Below the pieces are notes generated by a model that was not told the origin of the DNA, did no database searches, and saw only the letters and a program-made list of their open reading frames with translations. A stretch of DNA of 64,000 nucleotides from Alphaproteobacteria bacterium PA4 (GTDB lineage Bacteria > Pseudomonadota > Alphaproteobacteria > Sphingomonadales > Sphingomonadaceae). Position numbers and translations under genes: made by a program. The stretch is from the NCBI GenBank assembly GCA_002256005.1, contig NKIQ01000012.1:1-64000 (forward strand), in the 5' to 3' direction. Positions 36,901 through 46,008 of this stretch are shown piece after piece (the first letter of the stretch is position 1; every line of letters begins with the position of its first letter).

Positions 36901-38295
36901 ATGCCCGTCATCCCGCATCCCCCGCAGCCGCCGGCCGGCCATTGGCCGGTCGTCATCATCGGCGGCGGTGCCTGTGGCCTGGTCGCGGCGCTGGCGGCGC
37001 GCGATGCCGGGGCAGAGGTGCTGGTCATCGAGCGCGACGCCAGCCCGCGTGGCACCACGGCGATGTCGACCGGGCTGGTCCCGGCCGCCGGCACGCCCGA
37101 TCAGGCGGCCGCCGGTATCGCCGACAATGCCGAAGTGCTGGCGCGGGATATCATCGCCAAGGCCAAGGGCGGTGACGCTGCCGTGGTCGCGGCGCTGGCC
37201 GCAGCGTCGGCAGAAACCGTATTGTGGCTGCGCGAACGCCATGGCGTGCCGTTCACCCTCGTCACCGGCTTCACCTATGCTGGTCACAGCGTGATGCGGA
37301 TGATGGGCACGCCCAACCGTACCGGTAGCGAGCTGATGGCGGCATTGCTCGCCGCCTGCGCGGCGGCCGGGGTCGACCTGCTCTGCGATGCGACGGTCAG
37401 CGACCTGGTCGCCGACAGCGACGGCCGCGTCACGGCGGTGGTGGCGACCCGGCCGGACGGTGCGGCGGAGGTCATCGGCTGCGACGCACTGATCCTCGCC
37501 TGCTCGGGGTTCGGCGGCAACGGTGCCATGGTCGCCCATTTTATCCCCGAAATCGCCGGCGCCGTCTTTCACGGACACCCGGGCAACAAGGGCGATGCGC
37601 TGGCCTGGGGGCAGGCGCTGGGCGCGGCGGTCGCCGACATGGACGCCTATCAGGGCCATGGCGGGCTGGCCTGGGGCCATGGCATCCCGATCCTCTGGCC
37701 GCTGATCATGGCCGGCGGTTTCCAGGTCAATCGGCTGGGCACGCGCTTTTCCAACGAGGCACTCGGCTATTCCGAACAGGCGGCGAAGATCGTTGCCCAG
37801 CCCGAGGCGCAGGCGATCAGCATCTTCGATGAACGCCTGCACCGGCTGATGCTCGACTTCGACGATTATCACGATGCCCTGCGCGCCGGTGCGATCATCG
37901 AAGCGACGGATGTGGCGGAACTGGCAGCAAAAACCGGCCTGCCGCTGGATACGCTCGAGGCGACGCTGGCTGATGTCGCGGCGATGGTCGCCGGCACCGC
38001 CACTTGTCCGTTCGGCCGGGATTTTAGCGGGCATCCGCCGCTGGCACCGCCCTATCGTGCCGCGCGGGTGACGGGGGCGCTGTTCCACACCCAGGGCGGG
38101 CTGGTCGTCGATGCCGATGCCCGGGTGCTGCGCGGCGATGGCACGCCGCTGCCCAATCTGTTCGCCGGCGGTGGTGCGGCGCGCGGGGTGTCCGGCGCCG
38201 GGGCGGCGGGCTATATTGCCGGCAACGGCCTGTTGACGGCGACGGGATTGGGGCGGCTGGCCGGCATCGCCGCCGCAAAGGGGAACGCGATATGA
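36901..38295 (+). CDS. FAD-dependent oxidoreductase, fumarate-reductase/KstD-like flavoprotein
   Basis: A 464-residue flavoprotein with the N-terminal FAD site VVIIGGGACGLVAALAA (about residues 17-33) and the C-terminal FAD contact FAGGGAARGVSGAGAAGYI. It belongs to the succinate-dehydrogenase/3-ketosteroid-dehydrogenase superfamily, which moves hydride to or from saturated ring or acid substrates. The family is broad, so the reaction is unassigned. It overlaps the methyltransferase gene by ATGA (38292-38295) and is the first of three coupled genes. Confidence 0.9.
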   Translation: MPVIPHPPQPPAGHWPVVIIGGGACGLVAALAARDAGAEVLVIERDASPRGTTAMSTGLVPAAGTPDQAAAGIADNAEVLARDIIAKAKGGDAAVVAALAAASAETVLWLRERHGVPFTLVTGFTYAGHSVMRMMGTPNRTGSELMAALLAACAAAGVDLLCDATVSDLVADSDGRVTAVVATRPDGAAEVIGCDALILACSGFGGNGAMVAHFIPEIAGAVFHGHPGNKGDALAWGQALGAAVADMDAYQGHGGLAWGHGIPILWPLIMAGGFQVNRLGTRFSNEALGYSEQAAKIVAQPEAQAISIFDERLHRLMLDFDDYHDALRAGAIIEATDVAELAAKTGLPLDTLEATLADVAAMVAGTATCPFGRDFSGHPPLAPPYRAARVTGALFHTQGGLVVDADARVLRGDGTPLPNLFAGGGAARGVSGAGAAGYIAGNGLLTATGLGRLAGIAAAKGNAI

Positions 38296-39449
38296 AAAGC
38301 ATCATCGATCAGGCCGGGCATGGCGCGCTGGTCAAGGGCGGGCATGACGATCGCGCCGCGCAGGATTTCGCCTTCACGCTGCGGAATTTCGTCACTTCCG
38401 AACTGATGCCGGCCAATCGCATCGTCTATGATCGCCGCGCCGGGCCGCGCCATGCCCGCCAGACCGGCGCGCCGGCGACAACGCCGCAACAGGTGCGCGC
38501 CGCCATGGGCGCCGACAGCTGGTACAAATTCTATGTCTCCGCCCGCCGCACCAGCCAGGAACTGATCTGGTCGAGCGTCATTCCGGCCGTGGAGGCCGCC
38601 GCCCCCGCAGCCGCACCGGCGTCGGCCGGCGGCACGCTGACGCTGGCCGAGGATTTCGTGCCGCCGCGCTATATCGCGGCCATCGACATCCATTGCATGC
38701 CCGGCGGCTATTGTGCCGATCGCGGCCCGGGCGATACCGCCGCCGGCGCCGTCTATGATCGCGGCGTCTATCTCTACATGTCGGGCCTGATGGGGCCGAT
38801 GAATGATGCCGTCGGCCAATTGGCGGCGCGATGGCTGAAGTCGCGGCTGCCGGATTTCGCACCGGCAACCATCCTCGATCTCGGCTGCGGCGTTGGCCAT
38901 TCGACGCTGGCTTATGCCCCGGCCTATCCCGGTGCGGTGCTGCATGGTCTGGATTGCGGTGCGGCGCTGCTGCGCTATGGCCATGCCCGGGCGGAATCGC
39001 TGGGCGTGCCGGTGCATTTCCAGCAGGGCGATGCCGAGCACACACCCTATGCCGATGCCAGCTTCGACCTCGTCACCAGCCATATCGTGCTGCACGAAAC
39101 CAGCACGCGGGCGCTTCCGGCGATCCTGAAGGAATGCCACCGCCTGCTGAAGCCCGGCGGCGTCATGCTGCATATCGACCAGCCGCGCTTTGACGACAGC
39201 GACCCCTATGCGACCTTCCTGCAGGAAAACGAGACCTATTATAACAATGAACCCTTCTGGCGGCAGTATCGCCGCATCGATCTGGCGGCGGTGGCCGAAG
39301 CGGCAGGCTTTGCCGCGGACGCCATCGAAACCGATGTGCTGACCGCCGCGGTGGTGCAGCAGAGCCAGAACAACGAAAAGGTCGCCGCCGAATCCGCCGC
39401 CGCCCGCAAGCGCGGCTTTTCCGTCCTGCTCGCCCGGAAGTCCGCATGA
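38292..39449 (+). CDS. class I SAM methyltransferase with a large unassigned N-terminal domain
   Basis: A 385-residue protein. The SAM-binding motif I is ILDLGCGVGHS (residues about 194-204), with motif II-like LHGLDCG and motif VTSHIVLHE later. About 185 residues precede it with no domain I recognise; they include ATTPQQVRAAMGADSWYKF and RTSQELIWSS. This fusion is tied to the upstream flavoprotein and downstream small protein by ATGA overlaps on both sides, so the three gene products should act in one pathway. Substrate unknown. Confidence 0.87.
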   Translation: MKSIIDQAGHGALVKGGHDDRAAQDFAFTLRNFVTSELMPANRIVYDRRAGPRHARQTGAPATTPQQVRAAMGADSWYKFYVSARRTSQELIWSSVIPAVEAAAPAAAPASAGGTLTLAEDFVPPRYIAAIDIHCMPGGYCADRGPGDTAAGAVYDRGVYLYMSGLMGPMNDAVGQLAARWLKSRLPDFAPATILDLGCGVGHSTLAYAPAYPGAVLHGLDCGAALLRYGHARAESLGVPVHFQQGDAEHTPYADASFDLVTSHIVLHETSTRALPAILKECHRLLKPGGVMLHIDQPRFDDSDPYATFLQENETYYNNEPFWRQYRRIDLAAVAEAAGFAADAIETDVLTAAVVQQSQNNEKVAAESAAARKRGFSVLLARKSA

Positions 39450-39796
39450 AACCGCTGCCCAAACATGTCACCGGCAACCGCCCGGCGGTGCATGACGAAC
39501 CGGCCATCGACCGGCTGATCGCCATGGTCCTTGCGCTGACCCGTGAAGTCTCGGTGCTGCGCGACCGCGTCGATACGCTGGAATTGCTGGGGCAGCAGGC
39601 CGGCTGGCTGGCCCCCGAGGCGGTTGACGCGTTCGTGCCGCCGCTGCCCGTCCGCCAGCGCCGCGAAGGCGCGCGCGAGGCGATGATCGGCCGGGTGCTG
39701 GCCATCCTGTCGGAAGAAATCGCCGATCTCGATGGCGGCGAGACCGATGACGCCTATTGGGCCACGATCGCGGCGATCGAAAAGGGCGAGGCATAG
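39446..39796 (+). CDS. uncharacterised 116-residue protein of the flavoprotein operon
   Basis: A soluble protein with a central coiled coil-like segment (LIAMVLALTREVSVLRDRVDTLE, about residues 24-46) and a helical acidic C-terminus. I recognise no family. Its ATG sits inside the methyltransferase stop (ATGA). Coupling suggests a small partner or chaperone of the upstream enzymes; that is inference. Confidence 0.72.
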   Translation: MKPLPKHVTGNRPAVHDEPAIDRLIAMVLALTREVSVLRDRVDTLELLGQQAGWLAPEAVDAFVPPLPVRQRREGAREAMIGRVLAILSEEIADLDGGETDDAYWATIAAIEKGEA

Positions 39797-39806
39797 CACC
39801 AGCCAA

Positions 39807-39831
39807 CTCCCTCCCCCCTGCGGGGAGGGAG
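39807..39831. repeat. hairpin CTCCCTCCCC / GGGGAGGGAG
   Basis: Ten-base arms and a five-base loop, 11 bases after the operon's last stop codon. It could stabilise the transcript end. There is no T-run. Confidence 0.55.
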
Positions 39832-39869
39832 GCTGTTCAGCCGGCCGCCAACCATGGCATAGCGCCGCC

Positions 39870-40472
39870 ATGACCATCCAATCGCTGTTCGCCACGCCCT
39901 TCTACACCGCCGCCATCGCCGACGCGGATTTGCTCGCCGAACTCGAGCACAGCTGCCGCAGCCTCGCCGCCGAGGATCGCGCCGGCCGGGCCTGGGCCAA
40001 GACGAACGGCTATCAGGGCTATACCAGCTATGCCTCGCTGACCGATCTGCCGCAGCGCGACCCGGCCTTTGCCGATTTGAAGCGCCATCTCGATCGCCAC
40101 GCCCGCAGCTTTGCCGATGCCGTGCATTTTGATCTGGGCGGGCGCAAGCCGAAGCTCGACAGCCTGTGGGTCAATGTCCTGAAGCCCGGCGGCGGCCATA
40201 GCGGCCACATCCATCCGCACAGCATCATTTCGGGCACGCTCTACATCGCCGTGCCGCCGGGCGCCGGGCCGCTGAAGCTGGAAGATCCGCGCCTGCCGCT
40301 GATGATGAACGCCCCCGGCCGCACCCCGGAAGCTCCCGAAACATCCCGGCCCTTCGTCTATAGGGCGCCGCAGCCGGGAACGCTGTTCCTGTGGGAAAGC
40401 TGGTTGCGCCATGAAGTGCCGGCGGGGACGGCGAAGAGCGACCGCATCAGCATCAGCTTCAACTATAGCTGA
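39870..40472 (+). CDS. 2OG-Fe(II) oxygenase family protein (TIGR02466 type)
   Basis: A 200-residue protein matching the putative 2OG-Fe(II) oxygenase family TIGR02466. The jelly-roll metal site is at HSGHIHPHSIISGTLYI, with a distal His in RHEVPAG and an arginine for 2-oxoglutarate (SDRISISFN). It likely oxidises a protein or small-molecule substrate that is not known. Start ATG at 39870. It converges with the ribbon-helix-helix gene (5-base gap). Confidence 0.9.
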   Translation: MTIQSLFATPFYTAAIADADLLAELEHSCRSLAAEDRAGRAWAKTNGYQGYTSYASLTDLPQRDPAFADLKRHLDRHARSFADAVHFDLGGRKPKLDSLWVNVLKPGGGHSGHIHPHSIISGTLYIAVPPGAGPLKLEDPRLPLMMNAPGRTPEAPETSRPFVYRAPQPGTLFLWESWLRHEVPAGTAKSDRISISFNYS

Positions 40473-40477
40473 CGGCG

Positions 40478-40669
40478 CTATTCCGCCTTCGGCCGACCCC
40501 GCTTCGGTGTGGCGCTGACCGCCACCTTGACGCCGCGCCGCGCCAGTGCCTCGCGCAACAGGCACTCGATTTCGGCATTGATGCTGCGCAGGTCGGTGGC
40601 GGCGGCGCGTTCGATGGCGTCGTGCAGCGCGGGGTCGAGCCGCAGGGCAAAGGGTTTGCGCGCCGTCAC
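40478..40669 (-). CDS. ribbon-helix-helix (Arc-type) DNA-binding protein
   Basis: A 63-residue protein. The beta-strand KPFALRLD (residues 5-12) and helices DPALHDAIERAA and INAEIECLLREALARR are the Arc/MetJ fold, followed by a basic tail TPKRGRPKAE. It starts 5 bases after the SPFH gene's stop, so it is cotranscribed. Such proteins often autoregulate, and the palindrome at 41584 upstream of the operon is a candidate site. The SPFH/Arc pair recurs in other genomes. Confidence 0.9.
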   Translation of the reverse strand: MTARKPFALRLDPALHDAIERAAATDLRSINAEIECLLREALARRGVKVAVSATPKRGRPKAE

Positions 40670-40673
40670 GCCA

Positions 40674-41567
40674 CTATTGGTAGAGCGTGCCGGTGTTCAG
40701 CACGGGCTGGGTGTCGCGCTCGCCGCACAGCACCACCATCAGATTGCTGACCATGGCGGCCTTGCGCTCGTCATCCAGCTCGACGACCTTCTTGTCGCTG
40801 AGCATGGCCAACGCCATCTCGACCATGCCGACGGCACCGGCGACCAGGGTTTCGCGCGCGGCAACCACGGCGGCAGCCTGCTGGCGGCGCAGCATGGCGC
40901 CGGCGATTTCCGGGGCATAGGCCAAATGGGTGAAGCCGCATTCGTCGACGGTGATGCCGGCGACGGTCAACCGGGCGATCAGCTCGGCGCGCAATTCGCT
41001 GCTGATCCGGTCATGGTCGCCGCGCAGCGTCACTTCCTTGTGCTCGAAATCGTCATAGGGGTAGCGGGCGCCGATGGTGCGCACGGCGACTTCGATCTGG
41101 GCGGCGACAAAGGCGCGATAATCATCGACATCGAACAGCGCCTGCGCCGAATCGGTGACGCGCCAGACCACCTGGGCGGCCATTTCGATCGGGTTGCCGC
41201 GCAGGTCATTGACCTTGATCATCTGCGAAATCAGGTTGTTGGCGCGCAGCGAGATCTTGGTCTTGCCCATCCACGGCCAGGTCCAGCGCAGGCCGGGGCT
41301 GCGATCGGTGCCGCGATAATCGCCGAACAGCGTCACCGCCGCTGCTTCATTGGGGCCGATCATGTAGAAACCGGGCAGGATGAACAGCGCGGCGAACAGC
41401 GATAGCCCGGCGAGGGCCAGCAGGATCGGCGCATGGTTCGCGGCGGCCAGAAACACCAGGCCACCGCTGGCGAGCAGCGCGACCAATAGCAGGAGCAGCA
41501 TCATATAGCCGCTGGCCCCGTTGCCGGCGGTTTCGCGGCTGGGTTGGCGGATGGCAGCTTCGGACAT
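40674..41567 (-). CDS. SPFH/band-7 domain membrane protein
   Basis: A 297-residue protein with two N-terminal hydrophobic segments (about 22-42 and 46-64), then an SPFH domain with [21 protein letters not shown] and the PGLRWTWPW segment. A helical C-terminus completes it. SPFH proteins form membrane rings and microdomains and often support proteases or stress responses. It is followed directly by the Arc-type gene and preceded by a strong palindrome. Start ATG at 41567. Confidence 0.93.
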   Translation of the reverse strand: MSEAAIRQPSRETAGNGASGYMMLLLLLVALLASGGLVFLAAANHAPILLALAGLSLFAALFILPGFYMIGPNEAAAVTLFGDYRGTDRSPGLRWTWPWMGKTKISLRANNLISQMIKVNDLRGNPIEMAAQVVWRVTDSAQALFDVDDYRAFVAAQIEVAVRTIGARYPYDDFEHKEVTLRGDHDRISSELRAELIARLTVAGITVDECGFTHLAYAPEIAGAMLRRQQAAAVVAARETLVAGAVGMVEMALAMLSDKKVVELDDERKAAMVSNLMVVLCGERDTQPVLNTGTLYQ

Positions 41568-41583
41568 TGTCGTTACCCTTGTT

Positions 41584-41615
41584 GGAATGATGATATCATA
41601 ATTATATCAAATTCC
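41584..41615. promoter_or_regulatory. AT-rich nested palindrome upstream of the SPFH operon
   Basis: TGATAT (41591-41596) pairs with ATATCA (41604-41609) around an AT-rich centre. An outer pair GGAAT (41584-41588) and ATTCC (41611-41615) extends the symmetry. It lies 17 bases upstream of the SPFH start codon, in a region otherwise very GC-rich. The combination of -10-like AT content and dyad symmetry is what an autorepressing ribbon-helix-helix protein would bind. Confidence 0.55.
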
Positions 41616-41633
41616 GACAATTGCAAGCCCCCT

Positions 41634-41909
41634 TCAATCGCTGCCACCGCCGCCGCCATCACCGCCGCCGGCGTCGCCTCCCCAGCTGCCGCTGCTGCCG
41701 CCGCCGCCGAAGTCACCACCGCCGGGGGTAAAGTCCGTCGCCGCTTCGCCAACCGACAACGGTGCGTCTGGCGCGTCGCCGATGATGATACCGTCGCTGC
41801 CGTCGTTCCGGCGCGTCTGCGGTGCCGACCTGCGCTTGTGCAGCAGCAGCCAGAGCAACAGCGCCAAAACCAGGATGGCAATGATCATCACGACGATGGC
41901 GCCCGTCAC
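41634..41909 (-). CDS. small membrane protein with a glycine/serine-rich tail
   Basis: A 91-residue protein: one membrane helix (IVVMIIAILVLALLLWLLL, about 5-23), a short basic stretch (HKRRSAP) and a C-terminal tail dominated by Gly with Ser, Asp and a single Trp. Start GTG at 41909, four bases after the upstream gene's stop. I recognise no family; low-complexity tails of this type occur in small secreted or membrane proteins. Confidence 0.7.
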   Translation of the reverse strand: MTGAIVVMIIAILVLALLLWLLLHKRRSAPQTRRNDGSDGIIIGDAPDAPLSVGEAATDFTPGGGDFGGGGSSGSWGGDAGGGDGGGGGSD

Positions 41910-41912
41910 CGA

Positions 41913-42044
41913 TCAGTCTGGCTTGTCGCCATCGCGCGGCGGCCGGCGGAACAGATTGGCCGGGTCCTTGTAGGCCAGCCACATGAAATAGCCGATCATG
42001 GCCATGAAGCTGACGATCAGGGCGATGACGCCGTAGAGGAACAT
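41913..42044 (-). CDS. 43-residue single-pass membrane protein
   Basis: Read directly from the minus strand: MFLYGVIALIVSFMAMIG and a helix through about residue 24, then a basic tail ending RRPPRDGDKPD. It starts with ATG at 42044, about 15 bases after the parC stop codon, with AAAAGG upstream. The glycine-tail gene follows after 3 bases. Both likely ride on the parC transcript. Function unknown. Confidence 0.7.
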   Translation of the reverse strand: MFLYGVIALIVSFMAMIGYFMWLAYKDPANLFRRPPRDGDKPD

Positions 42045-42059
42045 GCGAATAGCCTTTTA

Positions 42060-44318
42060 CTAAAATGTGTTGTCGCGCGGAAAACCGGTCGGCGGCAGGC
42101 GGCCGGCGCTGCCGCGGGCGCCCTTCCAGAAGGTCAGGTCGCTTTCGGTGCGAGTCCGTGCGCTGGCGCCGCCCATCGCCCAGCTGAGGCCTTCGGCCAT
42201 CACGAAGCTGCGGGCGTCCGACAGGCCGCCGTCCTTGTAGCGTTGCAGCGCCACGCCCTGGCCGCGCGCCATCACCGGCAGCTCGGCACGATCGAACACC
42301 AGCAGCTTCCGATTGTCGCCGATGACGGCGATCATGTCGTCCCCCGGCGGGAGCGGGCGGATGACCTTCAGCACCGCCTTGTCCTTCAGATTGACGACCT
42401 GGCGGCCCTTGCGGGTTTCGGCGAGCACGTCCGCCGCCTCGACGATGAAGCCGCGGCCGTCGCTGGCCGCGAGCAACAGCGGTGCCTCCGGCTTCCACAC
42501 CGCCAGCGCGACGATGCTGGTTGTTTCGGCCAGGTCGATCATCAACCGCAACGGCTCACCGAAGCCGCGGCCGCCGGGCAGCTTGTCCGGGCTCAGCGTG
42601 TAGAAACGGCCATCGGAGGCGGCGACCATGATCTTGTCGGTGGTATAGGCATGGAAGGCAAAGGCTGGGCCATCGCCCTCCTTGAACTTGATGGCGTCGC
42701 CGGCGCCAAGGTCGCTGTGCCCCTTCATCGCCCGCACCCAGCCCTTCTGGCTGGCGATGATGGTCAGCGGTTCCTTTTCGATCATCGCCTCCAGCGGCAC
42801 CAGCTTGATATCGGGCGCGGCGGTGATCAGCGTGCGGCGGCGGCCGATCAGGGTCGTCGGCCCATAGGTTTCGCGGATGGCGGCAAGATCGGTCTGCAGG
42901 CGCGCCGTCTGCGCATCAGGGCTGTCGATCAGCGTGCGCAGCCCCTTGGCCTCCAGCGTCAGCGCCTTGTTCTCGCGCTCGATCTCGATCTCCTCCAGCT
43001 TGCGCAAACTGCGCAGCCGCATGTTGAGAATGGCTTCGGCCTGGGTTTCGGTCAGGTCGAAGGCGGCGATCAGATCGGCCTTGGCATCATCGGCCTCCCG
43101 GATGATGCGGATGACCTCGTCAAGGTTGAGATAGGCCTTGAGCAGCCCCCCCAAAATCTCCAGCCGCGCCTCGATCTTGCCGAGCCGGTAACGCGAGCGG
43201 GCCACCAGCACTTCGCGCTGGTGCACCAGCCAGCGGGCGATGACCTGCTTCAGCGACAGCACGCCGGGCCGGCCATGATCGAGCACGTTCATGTTGAGCG
43301 AGACGCGCACTTCCAGGTCGGTCAGCTTGAACAGGCTTTCCATCAACATGTCGGCATCAACGTTGCGCGATTTCGGCTCGATGACGATGCGCAACTGTTC
43401 GTCCGATTCGTCATCAATGTCGCCGAGGATGGCGAGCTTCTTGTCGTTGACCAGCGCGGCCAGCGCCTCGATCAGCTTGCCCTTCACCACCTGATAGGGG
43501 ATTTCCTCGACGATGATGCGCCACATGCCCTGGCCCAGCTCCTCGCGGCGCCAGCGGGCGCGCAGGCGGAAGCTGCCGCGGCCGGTGGCATAGCTTTCGG
43601 CGATGCTGGCCGCCGGCTCCACGCAGACGCCGCCGGTGGGGAAGTCCGGGCCCTTCACCCATTGCAGCAGGTCGGTATCGGTCAGTTCGCCATTGCCGAG
43701 CAGCGCCATGGCGGCATCGAGGATTTCGGCGGCATTGTGCGGCGGGATGCTGGTCGCCATGCCGACGGCAATGCCGGAGGAGCCATTGGCGAGCAGATTG
43801 GGGAACAGGCCGGGGAACACCTCCGGCTCTTCCTCCTCGCCATTATAGGTCGCGCGGAAATCGACGCTCGCCTCGTCGAGGCCATCCATCAGCAGCGTCG
43901 CGGCGCGGGTCAGCCGCGCCTCGGTGTAGCGCATGGCAGCGGCGTTATCGCCGTCGATATTGCCGAAATTGCCCTGGCCGTCGATCAGCGGATAGCGCAG
44001 CGAGAAATCCTGGCTGAGCCGCACCAGTGCGTCATAGATCGACTGGTCACCATGCGGGTGATATTTCCCCATGACATCGCCGACGACGCGCGCCGATTTC
44101 TTGTAGGCCGAGGCTGGATCGAGGCGCAGCAGCCGCATGCCCCACAGGATGCGGCGGTGCACCGGCTTCAGCCCGTCGCGCAGATCGGGCAGCGAACGCG
44201 CCGTGATCGTCGACAGCGCATAGACGAGGTAGCGATCGCCGAGCGCCGTATCGAAGGGCGTATCGAGAATGCGATCGGCAGGCGGTTCGGGCGGAGCGGC
44301 GGTGGTGGTTCTGGCCAT
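42060..44318 (-). CDS. parC: DNA topoisomerase IV subunit A
   Basis: A 752-residue subunit that decatenates replicated chromosomes with ParE. The active-site Tyr lies in [10 protein letters not shown] (residue about 121), and the quinolone-pocket region reads [15 protein letters not shown] with Gln and Asp at the positions equal to Ser80 and Glu84 of E. coli. A C-terminal beta-pinwheel follows. Length equals that of E. coli ParC. ATG at 44318 (MARTTT) has no clear ribosome-binding site. recO lies upstream on the same strand. Confidence 0.96.
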   Translation of the reverse strand: MARTTTAAPPEPPADRILDTPFDTALGDRYLVYALSTITARSLPDLRDGLKPVHRRILWGMRLLRLDPASAYKKSARVVGDVMGKYHPHGDQSIYDALVRLSQDFSLRYPLIDGQGNFGNIDGDNAAAMRYTEARLTRAATLLMDGLDEASVDFRATYNGEEEEPEVFPGLFPNLLANGSSGIAVGMATSIPPHNAAEILDAAMALLGNGELTDTDLLQWVKGPDFPTGGVCVEPAASIAESYATGRGSFRLRARWRREELGQGMWRIIVEEIPYQVVKGKLIEALAALVNDKKLAILGDIDDESDEQLRIVIEPKSRNVDADMLMESLFKLTDLEVRVSLNMNVLDHGRPGVLSLKQVIARWLVHQREVLVARSRYRLGKIEARLEILGGLLKAYLNLDEVIRIIREADDAKADLIAAFDLTETQAEAILNMRLRSLRKLEEIEIERENKALTLEAKGLRTLIDSPDAQTARLQTDLAAIRETYGPTTLIGRRRTLITAAPDIKLVPLEAMIEKEPLTIIASQKGWVRAMKGHSDLGAGDAIKFKEGDGPAFAFHAYTTDKIMVAASDGRFYTLSPDKLPGGRGFGEPLRLMIDLAETTSIVALAVWKPEAPLLLAASDGRGFIVEAADVLAETRKGRQVVNLKDKAVLKVIRPLPPGDDMIAVIGDNRKLLVFDRAELPVMARGQGVALQRYKDGGLSDARSFVMAEGLSWAMGGASARTRTESDLTFWKGARGSAGRLPPTGFPRDNTF

Positions 44319-44359
44319 GGCGCCGGGATAGCGCGCAGCCGCCGCCGGGTCCACCGGAC

Positions 44360-45079
44360 TCAGCCGAGCCGTGCCACCAGTCGTTGTCGCACGGCCATCA
44401 CCTCGGCCTTGCGACCGTTCAGGACATCGCGGGCGAGGAAATGCCCGGTCAGTCGCAGCCCGTCACGGATCGCCGGCAGATCGGCCAAGGCGTCACCGAT
44501 CAGGAACGCCGGCAGAGGCAGCAGCCGCGCCGCCCAGGGCTGCCCCGCGGCGCGCGAGACGGCTTGCGACGATTTGGGCGAGACATAGGCGAGGTCGCTG
44601 GTGACGCCGGTGGCGGCGCAGGCCGCCAGGTCGAGCCCGAACCCCAGCTCGGCGAGCAGCAGCAGTTCGTAGCGCACGATGCTCTCGCCGACGCTGGTCA
44701 GATCGGCGCCGGCGGCCAGGGCGCCGACCAGCGCAGCCAGGGTATGGAAGAGCGCCGGGTGCGGCACCGCCTCGGCCAGCGCATTGACGGTCAGCGCGGT
44801 CAACCATTCGAGCGCGGCGAGACCGCTGCCGGACAGCACCAGCGCGGCCCGTACCGCGGTCAGCTCTACCGTCGCAGTGGCCAGCTGCGTGTCGGTGCGC
44901 GCCTTCAGCGTCAGGGCGACACCATTCCCCGCCTGCAACACCGGCCGCATGCTGCGACCGCGGCCACCATGGACGTAGCCGGCCACCAGCCCATGCGCCG
45001 GCGTCAGGAAACGCACCACTGCGCCATGTTCGCCATGCGGCAGCGCCGTCAGAACAATGGCGTCGGTTTCCGTCAGCAC
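44360..45079 (-). CDS. recO: DNA repair protein RecO
   Basis: A 239-residue protein with the N-terminal OB-fold (TDAIVLTALPHGEHGAVVRFL) and a helical C-terminal domain. It loads RecA on gapped DNA with RecR. The zinc-binding cysteines of some homologues are not seen. It lies 4 bases downstream of era, in an era-recO-parC series that is common in alphaproteobacteria. Confidence 0.93.
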   Translation of the reverse strand: MLTETDAIVLTALPHGEHGAVVRFLTPAHGLVAGYVHGGRGRSMRPVLQAGNGVALTLKARTDTQLATATVELTAVRAALVLSGSGLAALEWLTALTVNALAEAVPHPALFHTLAALVGALAAGADLTSVGESIVRYELLLLAELGFGLDLAACAATGVTSDLAYVSPKSSQAVSRAAGQPWAARLLPLPAFLIGDALADLPAIRDGLRLTGHFLARDVLNGRKAEVMAVRQRLVARLG

Positions 45080-45083
45080 GCTG

Positions 45084-45980
45084 TCAGTCGACCCAGTCGA
45101 GTCCCGAATCGCGGTAGACGGCGCGGTCTTCGGTCCAGTCTTCCTTGACCTTGACGTGCAGGAACAGGTGCACCTTCTTGCCGGTCAGTTCGCTGATGCC
45201 GGCGCGGGCGGTGCTGCCGATCTCCTTCAGCCGGTTGCCGCTCTTGCCCAGCACGATGGCGCGCTGGCTGTCGCGCTCCACCAGGATCTGCTGGTGGATG
45301 GCGATGCTGCCATCACGGCGCTCTTCCCATTTCTCGGTCTCGACAGCGCTCGAATAGGGCAGTTCGGCGTGCAGCTGGTTGTAAATCTGCTCGCGGGTGA
45401 TTTCCGCCGCCATCAACCGGGTCGTCGCGTCGGTCAGCTGGTCTTCCGGGAAATGCCAGGGGCCGGGCGGCATGGCGGCGGCCAGCGCACCCTTCAGTTC
45501 CGCCACGCCATCGCCGGTGTTGGCCGAAACAAAATAGGTGTCACGAAACGCCGCCAGGCTGTTGGCGTGGGCGGCGAGATCGAGCAGCCTTGTCTTGGCG
45601 GTGATGTCGACCTTGTTGAGCACCAGCAGCTTAGGCTCCGGCCGGTGAATCAGGCTTTCCAGGATCGCCGTCGCATCGTCACGAAAGCCGGTCTTGGCAT
45701 CGACGACAAAGGCGATCAGGTCGGCGCCCTCCGCCCCCTCCCATGCCGCGCGCACCATGGCGCGGTCGAGCCGGCGGCGCGGCGCGAAAATCCCCGGTGT
45801 GTCGATCAACAGCAGCTGCGCCGAACCTTCCGTCGCGATGCCGATCAACCGCGTCCGCGTCGTCTGCACCTTGGACGAAACGATCGCCACCTTCTGCCCG
45901 ACCAGCGCATTGACGAGGGTCGATTTGCCGGCATTGGGGGCGCCGACGATGGCGATGGAACCGCAGCTTGTGTCTGTCAT
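45084..45980 (-). CDS. era: GTPase Era
   Basis: A 298-residue GTPase required for 30S subunit maturation. G1 GAPNAGKST, G3 DTPG and G4 NKVD are present, and the C-terminal KH domain has AIVLGKSGNRLKEIG. Start ATG at 45980. It follows rnc on the same strand, but a repeat pair of 115 bases has entered the rnc-era gap. Confidence 0.97.
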   Translation of the reverse strand: MTDTSCGSIAIVGAPNAGKSTLVNALVGQKVAIVSSKVQTTRTRLIGIATEGSAQLLLIDTPGIFAPRRRLDRAMVRAAWEGAEGADLIAFVVDAKTGFRDDATAILESLIHRPEPKLLVLNKVDITAKTRLLDLAAHANSLAAFRDTYFVSANTGDGVAELKGALAAAMPPGPWHFPEDQLTDATTRLMAAEITREQIYNQLHAELPYSSAVETEKWEERRDGSIAIHQQILVERDSQRAIVLGKSGNRLKEIGSTARAGISELTGKKVHLFLHVKVKEDWTEDRAVYRDSGLDWVD

Positions 45981-46008
45981 CTGATGTCCTGAAGTGGGGA
46001 GGCGTATT

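Noticed and set aside
39807-39831. The hairpin after the methyltransferase operon as an intrinsic terminator
   Set aside because: The stem is strong but no T-run follows.
41544-44588. A 1014-codon plus-strand frame over parC
   Set aside because: ParC is unmistakable on the minus strand; this frame is low-complexity and lacks a start context.
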